In this document: positions 1 through 8,311 of the stretch, in pieces | Layout: each line of letters begins with the position of its first letter | How positions within the stretch are numbered: the first letter of the stretch is position 1 | Assembly: GCA_036940085.1 (NCBI GenBank) | Contig: JALLBK010000529.1 | Span: 1-33,120 of the forward strand | Source: Discostella pseudostelligera | Lineage: Eukaryota; Bacillariophyta; Thalassiosirophyceae; Thalassiosirales; Thalassiosiraceae | Reading direction: 5' to 3' | DNA length: 33,120 bases | Program-made: the position numbers and the translations under genes | The notes under the pieces: generated by a model | Seen by the model: the letters and a program-made list of their open reading frames with translations, nothing else | What the model was told of the DNA's origin: nothing | The model's database searches: none

Positions 1-164
1 CTTTGTGCTCCGGTATGGCTCGAATGTCCGTGAGGCATTGGAGCCATGATCCGCCATAGGCCAATAGAAGGGTGGGAAGGAAGGGTGGGTAATATAGAAA
101 CACATAGTGTTAGAAAGATAAATAGATAACATGGTCGATCCGGATGAAGCAAGACTCGCCGGGA

Positions 165-1298
165 TCAACGTTGAGGTACTAGATGGTTTGGGATGAGAGT
201 GTACATTCCTGCAGATAACATTTGTTGTGCGTAGTTGCGCATGAGTGGGTAAGCTTGGACGTGGAGATATCGGAGCATTTCGTCGGATCTCCAGCGGCCG
301 ATGAGGCGGATGACATCAGGATCAACCTTGGCTAGGAGTAGAGCTGTAGCGCCGGCTGCACGTAGGCATCGGGCAGATACATCGCTGGGTAGGAATCCTA
401 GTTCGTGGCCGATGTAGTTAACGGCATCTCGGATGCAAGTTGTGATAGCATCGGCGGTGACTGTAGCAGTGGTGTTGAAGACGCGGGCTATCGGGGTGGT
501 ACCTGGTGCCGAGTGTTGTCGGAGGTAGAGGACTCGGCGTATGATGGCTTGGACAGGGCAAACGTAGGGGTCTCCGCTTCGGGCAAGCCCGATGACTTCG
601 CCTCGCACGCCATTCTTCTGGTTGGTGAATGTGAGGGAGGCAAAACGTGCTTGTTGGATTTGCTCGATTGGTGCAGAGGTGAGATTGATGCGTGTTTCTC
701 CGATGAAGAGCTGGACGTCGGCTAGGCGGAAAGGGTTGTTGTTGTTGTCGGTGTATTCGCCCGGGCGGAGGAGGAAGAAGAAGGCGATGACAATCATATC
801 GGAGATAGCGCAGAAGGTAGTGTCAGCTGACATGGTAGTTTGTGCAAGGGTGGCTATTCGTCGGATGACTGTTATCGGGATGGGCTTGACTCGATCGGGA
901 GCTGGGTCGGATTGTTTCCACGCCTTAAGCGTGCGTTGGAGGCGGAAGTCAATTTTGTGTGCGGAGTTTAGGCGTGGGTCGTTGGCCCCCACATGAAGGA
1001 ACGCCTGGGCAACGTGCCGTACGTAATCTTCAGCCGTTCGAGACCGGACCGGATTGCTGTTGGCTGCAAGTTCGCCGATATGAACTCGGTGGACAAAGAC
1101 TTGTAAGATTGGTACTTTGTCCTGGAAGGCTTGGAGAAAGGGGTCGAGGCCCACGTCATTTGTGAACTCAAGCCATTTGGTCCAGGCCGTGGCGGCGCTA
1201 GAAGCTCGTCCTGGAGAGACTCCCTGCAGGACGGTTGTCTGAGCAGTGCCGATATCACAGCGGAAACGATGGGCTTTGACGGGGTCCAGCGTTGACAT
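165..1298 (-). CDS. Tyrosine recombinase of YR retrotransposon
   Basis: This 377-aa protein should catalyse integration of the circular cDNA by tyrosine recombination. The C-terminal catalytic core is visible: box I Arg178 in FLLRPGE, a possible beta-hairpin Lys228 (NQKNG), box II Arg313 in ARCLRAAGAT, GRW at 334-336, and the likely nucleophile Tyr344 in MLRYLH. The N-terminal about 140 residues look like a helical SAM-like core-binding domain. The ATG at 1298 is the first in frame. The ORF overlaps the 3' end of the RT ORF by 331 nt in another frame, as is common in DIRS-like elements. His of the usual HxLR box is replaced (SARCLR), a variation I would expect to be tolerated but cannot confirm. 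Family membership is confident; activity is inferred. Confidence 0.85.
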   Translation of the reverse strand: MSTLDPVKAHRFRCDIGTAQTTVLQGVSPGRASSAATAWTKWLEFTNDVGLDPFLQAFQDKVPILQVFVHRVHIGELAANSNPVRSRTAEDYVRHVAQAFLHVGANDPRLNSAHKIDFRLQRTLKAWKQSDPAPDRVKPIPITVIRRIATLAQTTMSADTTFCAISDMIVIAFFFLLRPGEYTDNNNNPFRLADVQLFIGETRINLTSAPIEQIQQARFASLTFTNQKNGVRGEVIGLARSGDPYVCPVQAIIRRVLYLRQHSAPGTTPIARVFNTTATVTADAITTCIRDAVNYIGHELGFLPSDVSARCLRAAGATALLLAKVDPDVIRLIGRWRSDEMLRYLHVQAYPLMRNYAQQMLSAGMYTLIPNHLVPQR

Positions 1299-3313
1299 CC
1301 ATTGGTCTGTGGTAAGAGGTGGGATAATGTATCAATGAGGTGAGACCAGGGTTTTTCAAATTGTCGGGAAAGGGCGTCAGCAATGTGGTTTGATGATCCA
1401 GAGATGTAGTCAAACCGAGGTATGTATCGGTGGATGCGTTGATGCATTCCGAAAAGGCGTAGGAGGTAAGCGGGAGGTTTGTTGGATGTTGTGCTACCTT
1501 TGCGTTCCCAAAAGGTGGTACTAAGGTTATCACCCTTGGATAGGACGGTGCGCTCACGGATGTCGAAGCAATTGGTGAGGGCGTCCAGGTGGAGTAGGCC
1601 ACCGGCTAGTTCGAGGTCGGAGTTGGTGATGGTGCCGCGTGGATTGGTGTCGGTGACAAGACGATCGACGATGTGTGGGGGCCACTTGAAACGCCACGCG
1701 ACGGGAGCAGTGTTGACGTAGCCGTCGCGTGGGGTGATGGTGGAGCTTGGAAACCAAATGCCGCCTGCGCCGGCCCCCGATGCATCATGATGACCTTCCG
1801 CCACTGGGAGGAGTGGAACGAGCTCCGCAATACGTGTGGGTCGAGTTGAAATGTGTTGGTGAATCCACCGAAAATCGTCCAGTGCATCGTGCACACCTTT
1901 ATGAAGAGCCACTCTGTGTCCGGTCTTGTTGGCAAGGGCGTTCTGCATGGTGCTGAAGATGTTTCGGGAGCCCGGTAGTGCTAATGCCATGGATCGGAGC
2001 TCGCCTAAGATGCGGTGCCATTTTGTGAGACTCGTCCGGTGCTGGGAGCGCGGGATGGATTCAAGGATGTCTGCCAGACGTTCAATACGGTGCGGCGGGA
2101 GACGGATAGTGAGATTTTCAGTGTCGATAATCCAACCCAATACTAATTTGATAGTTCCCCAGGAACAATCACCGGCTTGCAGCTTTTTAACCGAAACAGG
2201 CTCACGTCGTTGAGGAGGGTCTGATGGCTCCAAGGGTCTCAATACATCGTCGACGGCATGGAGCAGTATCCGCCGCACCCGCTGGAGATTGTCGGGAGCG
2301 TCGACTGGGTAAGATGGTGGTGCTAGTTGCTGTGCCGCTCCAACGAAGTCGTCAACAAATACGTCCGCGTAGGACAGGGGCTGTCCTGTCGTAGGAAGAG
2401 AGGGGTCTCGTTGGATTGGCGGTAGGAGCGACATATCAGATGGCGGCGCAGGTGGCGGTGACGGGATGGATTGAGCTAAGTCATCCAAATGATGTGGTAG
2501 TGGAGACAATAGGTCACGGAGGCGCATGTTGGCTAGATCGGCAATGGTCTCGGTGGCAGTGGAGAATATGGGTGGGCTGTTGGTCCATCCCATAGGAAGC
2601 ACCAGGGGGAAAGCAATGAGGGGCGCTGCTCCTGGAGGTGTAGGGTAGACGACTCCAAGCTTGGGTATATCCTCGATGTTGACGGCGATGCGGTAGAAAC
2701 CATCGCTTATATCCAACTTGATGAGATGGACCGGGCCGAAGGACGGGTCAGCAAGCAAAATCTCACGTAGGATACGCTCGAGGGCATGACCGAATTGCAT
2801 TGCCTCCATGGCGGCGAGAGGCAATGTATCGGCATTGACGTCCCACCAACTGTAGTCACAGATCCAGCGGGGTCGACGCTCGCGCTGGGGAACTACACCT
2901 GGGGGAGAAACACGGAGGCCAGGAAGATGTTGGACGGCCGAGTATGGAAGGATTATCCATTGACCTTTGTTGATCATGTCAATGAATTCTTCGTTGAGGA
3001 AGTCCATATAGTCGTGGCAGGACTTGTGCGGGCCCCGGCGGAGGGCGCGCTGAACTTGACGACGAGTCCATGGTGGCGTGGCAAACTTGACGGGAGCGCC
3101 GTGGTGCTTGTAGTGTTGCAGCAGACGGCGGGCAGGGTGGTGCACATTGGTGAGCGAAGCAAAGTCGCCCGTGGGGCGACGATGGCGGACGAGACCTCGC
3201 CACCCCAGCGTGCGAAGCAATTTTGCATCACGATCAATGAACTCACCTAATTCGTTTGGCACAGGCTGGGCCAGGTCAATTGCGCGCTTCTTGGGTGTCG
3301 TGACGGACGACAT
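968..3313 (-). CDS. Reverse transcriptase-RNase H (pol) of YR retrotransposon
   Basis: This polyprotein would copy element RNA into DNA and remove the RNA strand. Counting from the first in-frame ATG at 3313 (781 aa), the RT palm shows IKLDISDGFYRI with catalytic Asp201, then LPMGWTNSPP, then the FVDDF box with Asp321-Asp322. A proline-rich insert of about 40 residues precedes the FVDD motif. The RNase H part shows HHDASGAG, NSDLELAG, DNLSTTF and SSNHIADALSR, matching the D-E-D-D pattern of YR and LTR elements. The reading frame stays open upstream to the gag stop at 3497, so pol may start by readthrough rather than at this ATG. The last about 110 residues overlap the recombinase ORF and carry no motif I recognise. 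Confidence 0.87.
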   Translation of the reverse strand: MSSVTTPKKRAIDLAQPVPNELGEFIDRDAKLLRTLGWRGLVRHRRPTGDFASLTNVHHPARRLLQHYKHHGAPVKFATPPWTRRQVQRALRRGPHKSCHDYMDFLNEEFIDMINKGQWIILPYSAVQHLPGLRVSPPGVVPQRERRPRWICDYSWWDVNADTLPLAAMEAMQFGHALERILREILLADPSFGPVHLIKLDISDGFYRIAVNIEDIPKLGVVYPTPPGAAPLIAFPLVLPMGWTNSPPIFSTATETIADLANMRLRDLLSPLPHHLDDLAQSIPSPPPAPPSDMSLLPPIQRDPSLPTTGQPLSYADVFVDDFVGAAQQLAPPSYPVDAPDNLQRVRRILLHAVDDVLRPLEPSDPPQRREPVSVKKLQAGDCSWGTIKLVLGWIIDTENLTIRLPPHRIERLADILESIPRSQHRTSLTKWHRILGELRSMALALPGSRNIFSTMQNALANKTGHRVALHKGVHDALDDFRWIHQHISTRPTRIAELVPLLPVAEGHHDASGAGAGGIWFPSSTITPRDGYVNTAPVAWRFKWPPHIVDRLVTDTNPRGTITNSDLELAGGLLHLDALTNCFDIRERTVLSKGDNLSTTFWERKGSTTSNKPPAYLLRLFGMHQRIHRYIPRFDYISGSSNHIADALSRQFEKPWSHLIDTLSHLLPQTNGCQRWTPSKPIVSAVISALLRQPSCRESLQDELLAPPRPGPNGLSSQMTWASTPFSKPSRTKYQSYKSLSTEFISANLQPTAIRSGLERLKITYGTLPRRSFMWGPTTHA

Positions 3314-3496
3314 ATCGAAGGGAGCAGTTCGTTTGACGGGCGCAGCGACGGACTGGGCATATAAAGTGGTGATTGGATGACAGTGATGGGAAAGGGGTGG
3401 CGACAGAGCAGGAGGTGGCGGAGTAGGGATTGATGCAGTAGTAGAATCTAGCGTTATCAAACCGCTACCTAAACACAAATTGCTCCCGCCGACACG

Positions 3497-5632
3497 TCAT
3501 TCTGAACGGTAGCCATGTTCTCGACACCAGGCTGCCAAGGCAGCATACTCGTTTGCAGAGTAGGCAACGTGATCGGAGGCGAGAGGGCAGTTGGTGTTGC
3601 ATTGCCCTTTGGTGTGCCAAGCGAGGCAAACTGGTTTCGACGAATCATTTTTGGAAGGGGGGAGGGCAGGCAATTCCCCATTGTCAATCTTCCTCCGTAT
3701 GTTTCTGGTTTTGATCGAGCTGTGGCGGTAGGTACCAAACAAGGCAGTGTTGAAGTGGGTGTTCTCTGCCCGGTCCAATGAAGTGTTTCCCAAGCGAGTG
3801 GGGCCGCCACCGTTTCCACCAGTAGACGGACGGCTCGCAGGCATGGCAGCGGTGAGGCCGCTGACCACGGTGCCAGCAAGGGTTCCCGACCCCGCCGTGG
3901 ACTCCGTCATTACCGACATGGCGTCGTCACGGCGATGGACGGCCATGAACGACGCCAAGTTGTACTTGTTGATGAAGACGTCGGTGATGATGGGTTCCCA
4001 TTGCTTCTGTTCCTGGATGCAGTTAACAATGTCGGCGGGGTCTGGAAAAGTGACAATGGGGTAATTGTGATCCAATTGAGTGAAATATCGAGTAAGTTTC
4101 AATGAAAGCCATTGCAAGTGAAATACTCCCTTAAGGGGCCGCAAACGAGGCACGTAGGTGGAATAGTTCTGCCAGTTGGGATCAAAATTTTTCATGATGT
4201 CGTGGTGGGTAGCCAGGAAGTTGGTGAGAGGATGCCCCACAGGAAGGACTGCGCGGTAGACAGCTTGCATTCGACGGACGGCGCGAATGGAATCATCGGG
4301 GCCGGGGATGCTGATCTTCATCTTCAACAAAATCTGTGCATCGGCCAGGGAGGGTGCTGCTCCGCCACTCTGCACAAAACCAATCTGCCGATTGATGCCC
4401 TGCTCTGCCTCCACGTCCGAGTCGGTGAAGAGGAAGGCATTTCCCAAGGACCCCGTGTCGAGGGCGTCGGGGTTGATCATTGACCATCGGAGGGCGGTCA
4501 ACTCAGTGAGAAGGTATAAATTTGGGGTGTACTTCTCATAGGCCGCTCCCATGGCAATAAGCTCGTTGGCCACCTTCCCCTGGAGGATGCCCAATCGATC
4601 CTTGGCGGTGGCCCTTGCCAGCGCCGCCCACAGCGGTGGCAAATCTGCCTCTACTGCTGCTCCACAATACTTTAAAAGGCGCTGAAAATTCTCTGGGCCC
4701 AACCAACTTTCGACGGTAGTGGTGTCCTTGCGAAGCTTGTCTGCTTGGGCCTGGGCTTGTTCTGCTGCGCGTTGCTGTTGGCCAGCCACAATAGTATCAA
4801 CCAAAGGTGTCAAATTAATATTCCCCCCACCACCGGTGCACAATGCAGGAAGATGATGGTGTAGTAATGACGCGGCTTGGGTGAGTAGCGGCACATGTCG
4901 AGCCGGTGGGGTGGGAGTAACAACTTCCACAGGAGAGGTACCGCCAGCGGCAGCGAGGGTGAGTGCTACCTGGCAAAAATAAGTGAGCGGCAGGCATGTT
5001 GCTTCCATACCATCAGCTGCGATAACCGGATGAATTGTCTCGAAATAGTATCGAGGGGTGACTCCATCGGGTTGGGATAGAAAAAGACCAGCATATTTGT
5101 TGGGTATGGCTACGGTGAACCGAGTCCGAATATCAATGGTGTCGGGGTCTCCGGTTGCAAATGGTCCCATTAAGGTAAGCGTTGCATCGGCGGCGAGTAG
5201 GCCTCCAATATTTGCGACTGTCGCGACGGTGGTCTGGGGAGCCAAGTTAAACCACTGGTTGGGAATCTCCACCACCGCGCCTTGCCCCTGGATGAGCTCT
5301 CCATCGTAGGCAAAGAATTTATTATCGGTAGCGGCGTGGGCTTGGGCGCCCATGGCCTGGTCACGGCGAAATGGGAGGAAGTAGGGGCGAAGGATGCCAT
5401 CTACTAGTAACAGAAGTGCGATAGGTAGGTGCTGGTTCGCGGCTGCGGCGATTCGTTGACGAACGGCGTCAGGTGTGTCTGGGGCGGCACCTTGAATAAT
5501 ATTGAAGGACGATAAATAATCGTCATAATTGCCATTGACGACGAAGGGATCTCGCGATGCATCGTTGAAAAGGGCTGAGAAGGTCGTGGCCGTGGCGACG
5601 GGCACGGGAGGCGCAGGAAGAGCGTGAGCCAT
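3497..5632 (-). CDS. Gag-like protein of YR retrotransposon
   Basis: This 711-aa protein precedes pol and is the presumed nucleocapsid/structural protein. Most of it has no recognisable motif: an Ala/Pro-rich N-terminus, then a helical Gln/Ala-rich segment (QQQRAAEQAQAQADKLRKD). Near the C-terminus there is one zinc-finger-like motif with CX8CX3CX5H spacing (from CLAW to SDH), the usual site of nucleic-acid binding in such Gags. I chose the ATG at 5632. The frame is open 12 codons further to a GTG, which is unlikely to be used in a eukaryote. The ORF ends in UGA followed by C and is in frame with pol. Confidence 0.75.
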   Translation of the reverse strand: MAHALPAPPVPVATATTFSALFNDASRDPFVVNGNYDDYLSSFNIIQGAAPDTPDAVRQRIAAAANQHLPIALLLLVDGILRPYFLPFRRDQAMGAQAHAATDNKFFAYDGELIQGQGAVVEIPNQWFNLAPQTTVATVANIGGLLAADATLTLMGPFATGDPDTIDIRTRFTVAIPNKYAGLFLSQPDGVTPRYYFETIHPVIAADGMEATCLPLTYFCQVALTLAAAGGTSPVEVVTPTPPARHVPLLTQAASLLHHHLPALCTGGGGNINLTPLVDTIVAGQQQRAAEQAQAQADKLRKDTTTVESWLGPENFQRLLKYCGAAVEADLPPLWAALARATAKDRLGILQGKVANELIAMGAAYEKYTPNLYLLTELTALRWSMINPDALDTGSLGNAFLFTDSDVEAEQGINRQIGFVQSGGAAPSLADAQILLKMKISIPGPDDSIRAVRRMQAVYRAVLPVGHPLTNFLATHHDIMKNFDPNWQNYSTYVPRLRPLKGVFHLQWLSLKLTRYFTQLDHNYPIVTFPDPADIVNCIQEQKQWEPIITDVFINKYNLASFMAVHRRDDAMSVMTESTAGSGTLAGTVVSGLTAAMPASRPSTGGNGGGPTRLGNTSLDRAENTHFNTALFGTYRHSSIKTRNIRRKIDNGELPALPPSKNDSSKPVCLAWHTKGQCNTNCPLASDHVAYSANEYAALAAWCREHGYRSE

Positions 5633-5821
5633 TGCTGCTGAGTGATGGCGGGACGGGTTGCCGAGCACGGGCTAATTAATTATCTATGTCCGTCGGCATT
5701 GCTGGCGACGGCACCTATTAATTCAGTTGCTTCGATGCTGGGCTGAAAGACGAAGTGAGAGGAGCGAGCATCGATAGTCGGTGTGGTTGCTCTCTCTCCA
5801 CCTCGTCGTCGTCCTATTGCA
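5633..5821. other. Leader/flank between gag and the hairpin cluster
   Basis: No gene is supported here. The stretch is the 5' leader of the retrotransposon and/or the junction with host DNA. I found no convincing terminal repeat shared with positions 1-164, so the element boundary stays undefined. Confidence 0.4.
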
Positions 5822-5876
5822 TGAAGCACACGTGCTTCAACATGTCTGAGACGTACGATCGTCTCGGACTGAAGCA
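5822..5876. repeat. Cluster of nested inverted repeats
   Basis: TGAAGCA (5822-5828) and TGCTTCA (5833-5839) form a perfect 7-bp inverted repeat around CACG. The same TGCTTCA also pairs with TGAAGCA at 5870-5876. Inside that larger stem lies TCTGAGAC (5845-5852) against GTCTCGGA (5861-5868), with one G-T style mismatch, closing on an 8-nt loop. The segment can therefore switch between two alternative stems. It sits between the retrotransposon gag start and the COQ2 promoter. Confidence 0.7.
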
Positions 5877-5963
5877 CCTTCAAGTCCCCTGCATTCCGAC
5901 CAACACCGGTGGAAGCTCTTCGTCGAGCGATTGGTGATGGTGAATGGTGATTGGTGATAATAA

Positions 5964-6032
5964 TTTCCCGCCATATCTTTCTCTTTGTATCGTTTCCCGC
6001 TATCTTTCTCACCGTAGATACCTCTTCCCGCC
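5964..6032 (+). promoter_or_regulatory. COQ2 upstream region with three TTCCCGC motifs
   Basis: TTTCCCGCC (5964-5972), TTTCCCGC (5993-6000) and TTCCCGCC (6025-6032) lie 95-165 bp upstream of the COQ2 ATG. The first two are each followed by a TATCTTTCTC-like tail, so they are also an imperfect direct repeat of about 19 bp. TTTCCCGCC fits the E2F/DP consensus TTTSSCGC. Use by E2F is inference. Confidence 0.45.
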
Positions 6033-6126
6033 AATCGGCACTTCACATTCACCGTCGTCATTTCATCATCTATCTAGGTTTCGTCACAGAAACATACAGT
6101 ATCGTAAGTAGTAACCCGCCGCCACC

Positions 6127-8001
6127 ATGACCATGAGCTTTACCGGCGTCCGACCACGAGCATTGTCAATCATTGCTGCTGGCCGACAGCAGCATCATCG
6201 TCGTCATTGCCGTGCTTTGTCTGAAGCGGTCGAATGTCCGGGTATTTCTAGCTGGGCGTCGGCGGCGGTGTCGGTGTCGACAAACAGATGCCGCGGCTTT
6301 GATGCCGATGCCGCCCGGCGATGGCCGTCGTCGTTCTCGCTGCGACGTGGAATTATTTGTCCACCCTCCTCCTCACGCTCCCTACATTTATCAATGGATC
6401 AGTGGAATAATTTGTTGAGTAGAAAATCGTCACGTCATCATCAACTACGTTCACTGAGTCGCAATAATTATCAGCATGTTCATCTATGTGCAAGATACTT
6501 CTCGTCGTCGACGTCTCCTCCCTCGTCGCCGACGTCTTCTGATTTGGCTGGTAACAGCAGCAGCAGCAGCAAGACGACAAAGATGAACTTGACAACATCT
6601 TGCAACAACGATGGGATAACAATCAATTGTTCAACAGCTGCCTCTTCAATGGCTCATTCTGATGATGAAAACAATGCCCATCAAGTTGATGTAACACATG
6701 AATCAGCGTCACCAACCATGTCACAGCATTACAATAAGCAACAAATTTGCCAATCATCTTCACCTGAACCAATGAACAACAACAACACCACCATTCAAAA
6801 TAATGACAACAGCTTCCTTTATTCCAACCTACTCCCCCCCTCACTTCATCCCTACGCACGTCTCTCCCGACTTGATAAACCCATTGGAACATTTCTACTT
6901 TTGCATCCATGTCTTTGGTCGGTGGCATTGGCATCTTCATCAGCTTCGGCATCTACAACTAAGCTGCCATCAATATCCGAAGTTTCATCTTCATTGTCGC
7001 CATCAACATCAACAACAATTGCATCATCAGTACCCGATGTGGGAGAATTCGCAACCAATTCCACAAACTCCATCACCACCGATCTCCTCTATCACCTTCC
7101 TCTACTCGACAATTTCCTTCCCAATATCACCCCCTTCCTATCCCTATGCACCACATTTGCACTAGGTTCCTTCATCATGCGTTCTGCCGGCTGCACTATC
7201 AATGACATGTGGGATGCCAACTACGACAGAAATGTGGAACGGACCAAGTCTCGTCCATTGGCTAGTGGAGAAATCACTCACCTACAGGCAGCGCAGTTGT
7301 TGGTAGTGCAATTATTGGCAGGATTGGGTGTACTGGTATCATTGCCGCATGTGGAAGAATGTGTGCTTTGGGGTGTGGCATCTTTGCCACTGGTGGTGGC
7401 ATATCCATTAATGAAACGATATACGCATTTTCCTCAGGTGGTATTGGGTATGACATTTAATTGGGGGGCTATAATGGGATGGGTGGCAGTGCGAGGTGGA
7501 GGAATGAATATCGATTGGAGCATTGTTGGACCATTGTATGTAGCAGGAATTGCTTGGACGGTTGTGTATGATACATTGTATGCCCATCAGGATAAGAAGG
7601 ATGATGCAAAGCTGGGGTTGAAGAGTACGGCATTGACATTTGGGGATAGGTGGACGAAACCGATATTGACGGGGTTTGCGGGTGTGGCTTGGGGAGGATG
7701 GATGATGGCGGGGTATAACTGTGGATTGGGTACTGCAGAGGATGTCGTCACGCTATCGGCATTGTTGGGGCGAGAGGGTAGCATTGCCACCGCCAACGCG
7801 GCAGCGGTTGCTGCGCAGTATGCATATTATGCCGGTGTTAGCGCCGCGGCATCGCACCTGTTGTGGCAGATCTACACTGCGGATTTGCAGGATGCGAATA
7901 ATTTGGCATACAGGTTCAAGAGTAATAATTTGGTGGGGTGGATAGTCTTTGGTTCGTGCTGCGTCGCTGCTGGCGGAAGCAATTTGATGGCGGTTGGCTG
8001 A
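6127..8001 (+). CDS. COQ2: 4-hydroxybenzoate polyprenyltransferase, mitochondrial (COQ2-type)
   Basis: This UbiA-family membrane enzyme attaches the polyprenyl tail to 4-hydroxybenzoate in ubiquinone synthesis at the inner mitochondrial membrane. Both Asp-rich signatures are intact: INDMWDANYDRNVERTKSRP (N359, D360, D363, D367) and YDTLYAHQDKKDDAKLG (D482, Q488, D489, D492, D493). RLDKPIGTFLLLHPCLWS is typical of the first membrane helix in COQ2. The protein is 624 aa, well above the roughly 370 usual for COQ2. The excess is an Arg/Ser-rich N-terminus of about 240 residues (presequence plus low-complexity Ser/Asn) and a Ser/Thr-rich insert of about 70 residues in the loop between the first two helices. 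The start ATG has a near-ideal Kozak context (GCCGCCACC before ATG). It is a single exon, and its 3' end has a degraded copy near 15.1 kb. Confidence 0.93.
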   Translation: MTMSFTGVRPRALSIIAAGRQQHHRRHCRALSEAVECPGISSWASAAVSVSTNRCRGFDADAARRWPSSFSLRRGIICPPSSSRSLHLSMDQWNNLLSRKSSRHHQLRSLSRNNYQHVHLCARYFSSSTSPPSSPTSSDLAGNSSSSSKTTKMNLTTSCNNDGITINCSTAASSMAHSDDENNAHQVDVTHESASPTMSQHYNKQQICQSSSPEPMNNNNTTIQNNDNSFLYSNLLPPSLHPYARLSRLDKPIGTFLLLHPCLWSVALASSSASASTTKLPSISEVSSSLSPSTSTTIASSVPDVGEFATNSTNSITTDLLYHLPLLDNFLPNITPFLSLCTTFALGSFIMRSAGCTINDMWDANYDRNVERTKSRPLASGEITHLQAAQLLVVQLLAGLGVLVSLPHVEECVLWGVASLPLVVAYPLMKRYTHFPQVVLGMTFNWGAIMGWVAVRGGGMNIDWSIVGPLYVAGIAWTVVYDTLYAHQDKKDDAKLGLKSTALTFGDRWTKPILTGFAGVAWGGWMMAGYNCGLGTAEDVVTLSALLGREGSIATANAAAVAAQYAYYAGVSAAASHLLWQIYTADLQDANNLAYRFKSNNLVGWIVFGSCCVAAGGSNLMAVG

Positions 8002-8311
8002 GAGATAGAGGTGCTACGTGCAGAACACATCATCACGATCATGATGAGATGATGTGCGTACTCTAATTTTTGCACACGAATTTTTCATAAGTCTCACTAT
8101 TTCGGTGTGACTTTAGGTTGCATAGCATCGCGACAGTGAGTGACAAACAACGAAGCGAATTCGGAAAGTAATGATATCTAGCACTTATTCAAAATCAGAA
8201 AAGGTTCACAACAAAGGGCAGGACAGGTTTACGAAACAGGACAGAGTGATTGATCCTTCACGGTAATTGTTTCAAATCTCGAGTGGTTGGTTTGCAGGTG
8301 ACCGCTGAGCT
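8002..8311. other. Convergent 3' intergenic region with hairpin
   Basis: This 310-bp stretch separates the stops of COQ2 (plus) and the large minus-strand gene. It holds a perfect 9-bp inverted repeat, CACATCATC (8026-8034) with GATGATGTG (8048-8056), just after the COQ2 stop. That could mark a 3' end structure. I see no gene in it. Confidence 0.5.

Larger units (their letters stand above)
1..5700 (-). mobile_element. Tyrosine-recombinase (DIRS/PAT-like) retrotransposon
   Basis: Three minus-strand ORFs in the order gag (5632-3497), reverse transcriptase/RNase H (3313-968) and tyrosine recombinase (1298-165) define a YR retrotransposon. In this class integration uses a tyrosine recombinase instead of a DDE integrase. 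No aspartic protease and no DAM-type methyltransferase is visible after RNase H, which fits PAT- or Ngaro-like elements better than classical DIRS1. All three ORFs are intact over their catalytic motifs, so the copy looks young. I could not define the termini. Positions 1-164 hold a perfect 7-bp inverted repeat (15-21 with 41-47) and a doubled GAAGGGTGGG near 67-90. The 5' side runs into the hairpin-rich segment near 5822-5876. The left end may lie outside the window, and the limits given are approximate. Confidence 0.85.

Noticed and set aside
5680..6061. Minus-strand ORFs upstream of gag
   Set aside because: They run through the hairpin cluster and COQ2 promoter and have no motifs. They could be leader sequence but not a supported gene.
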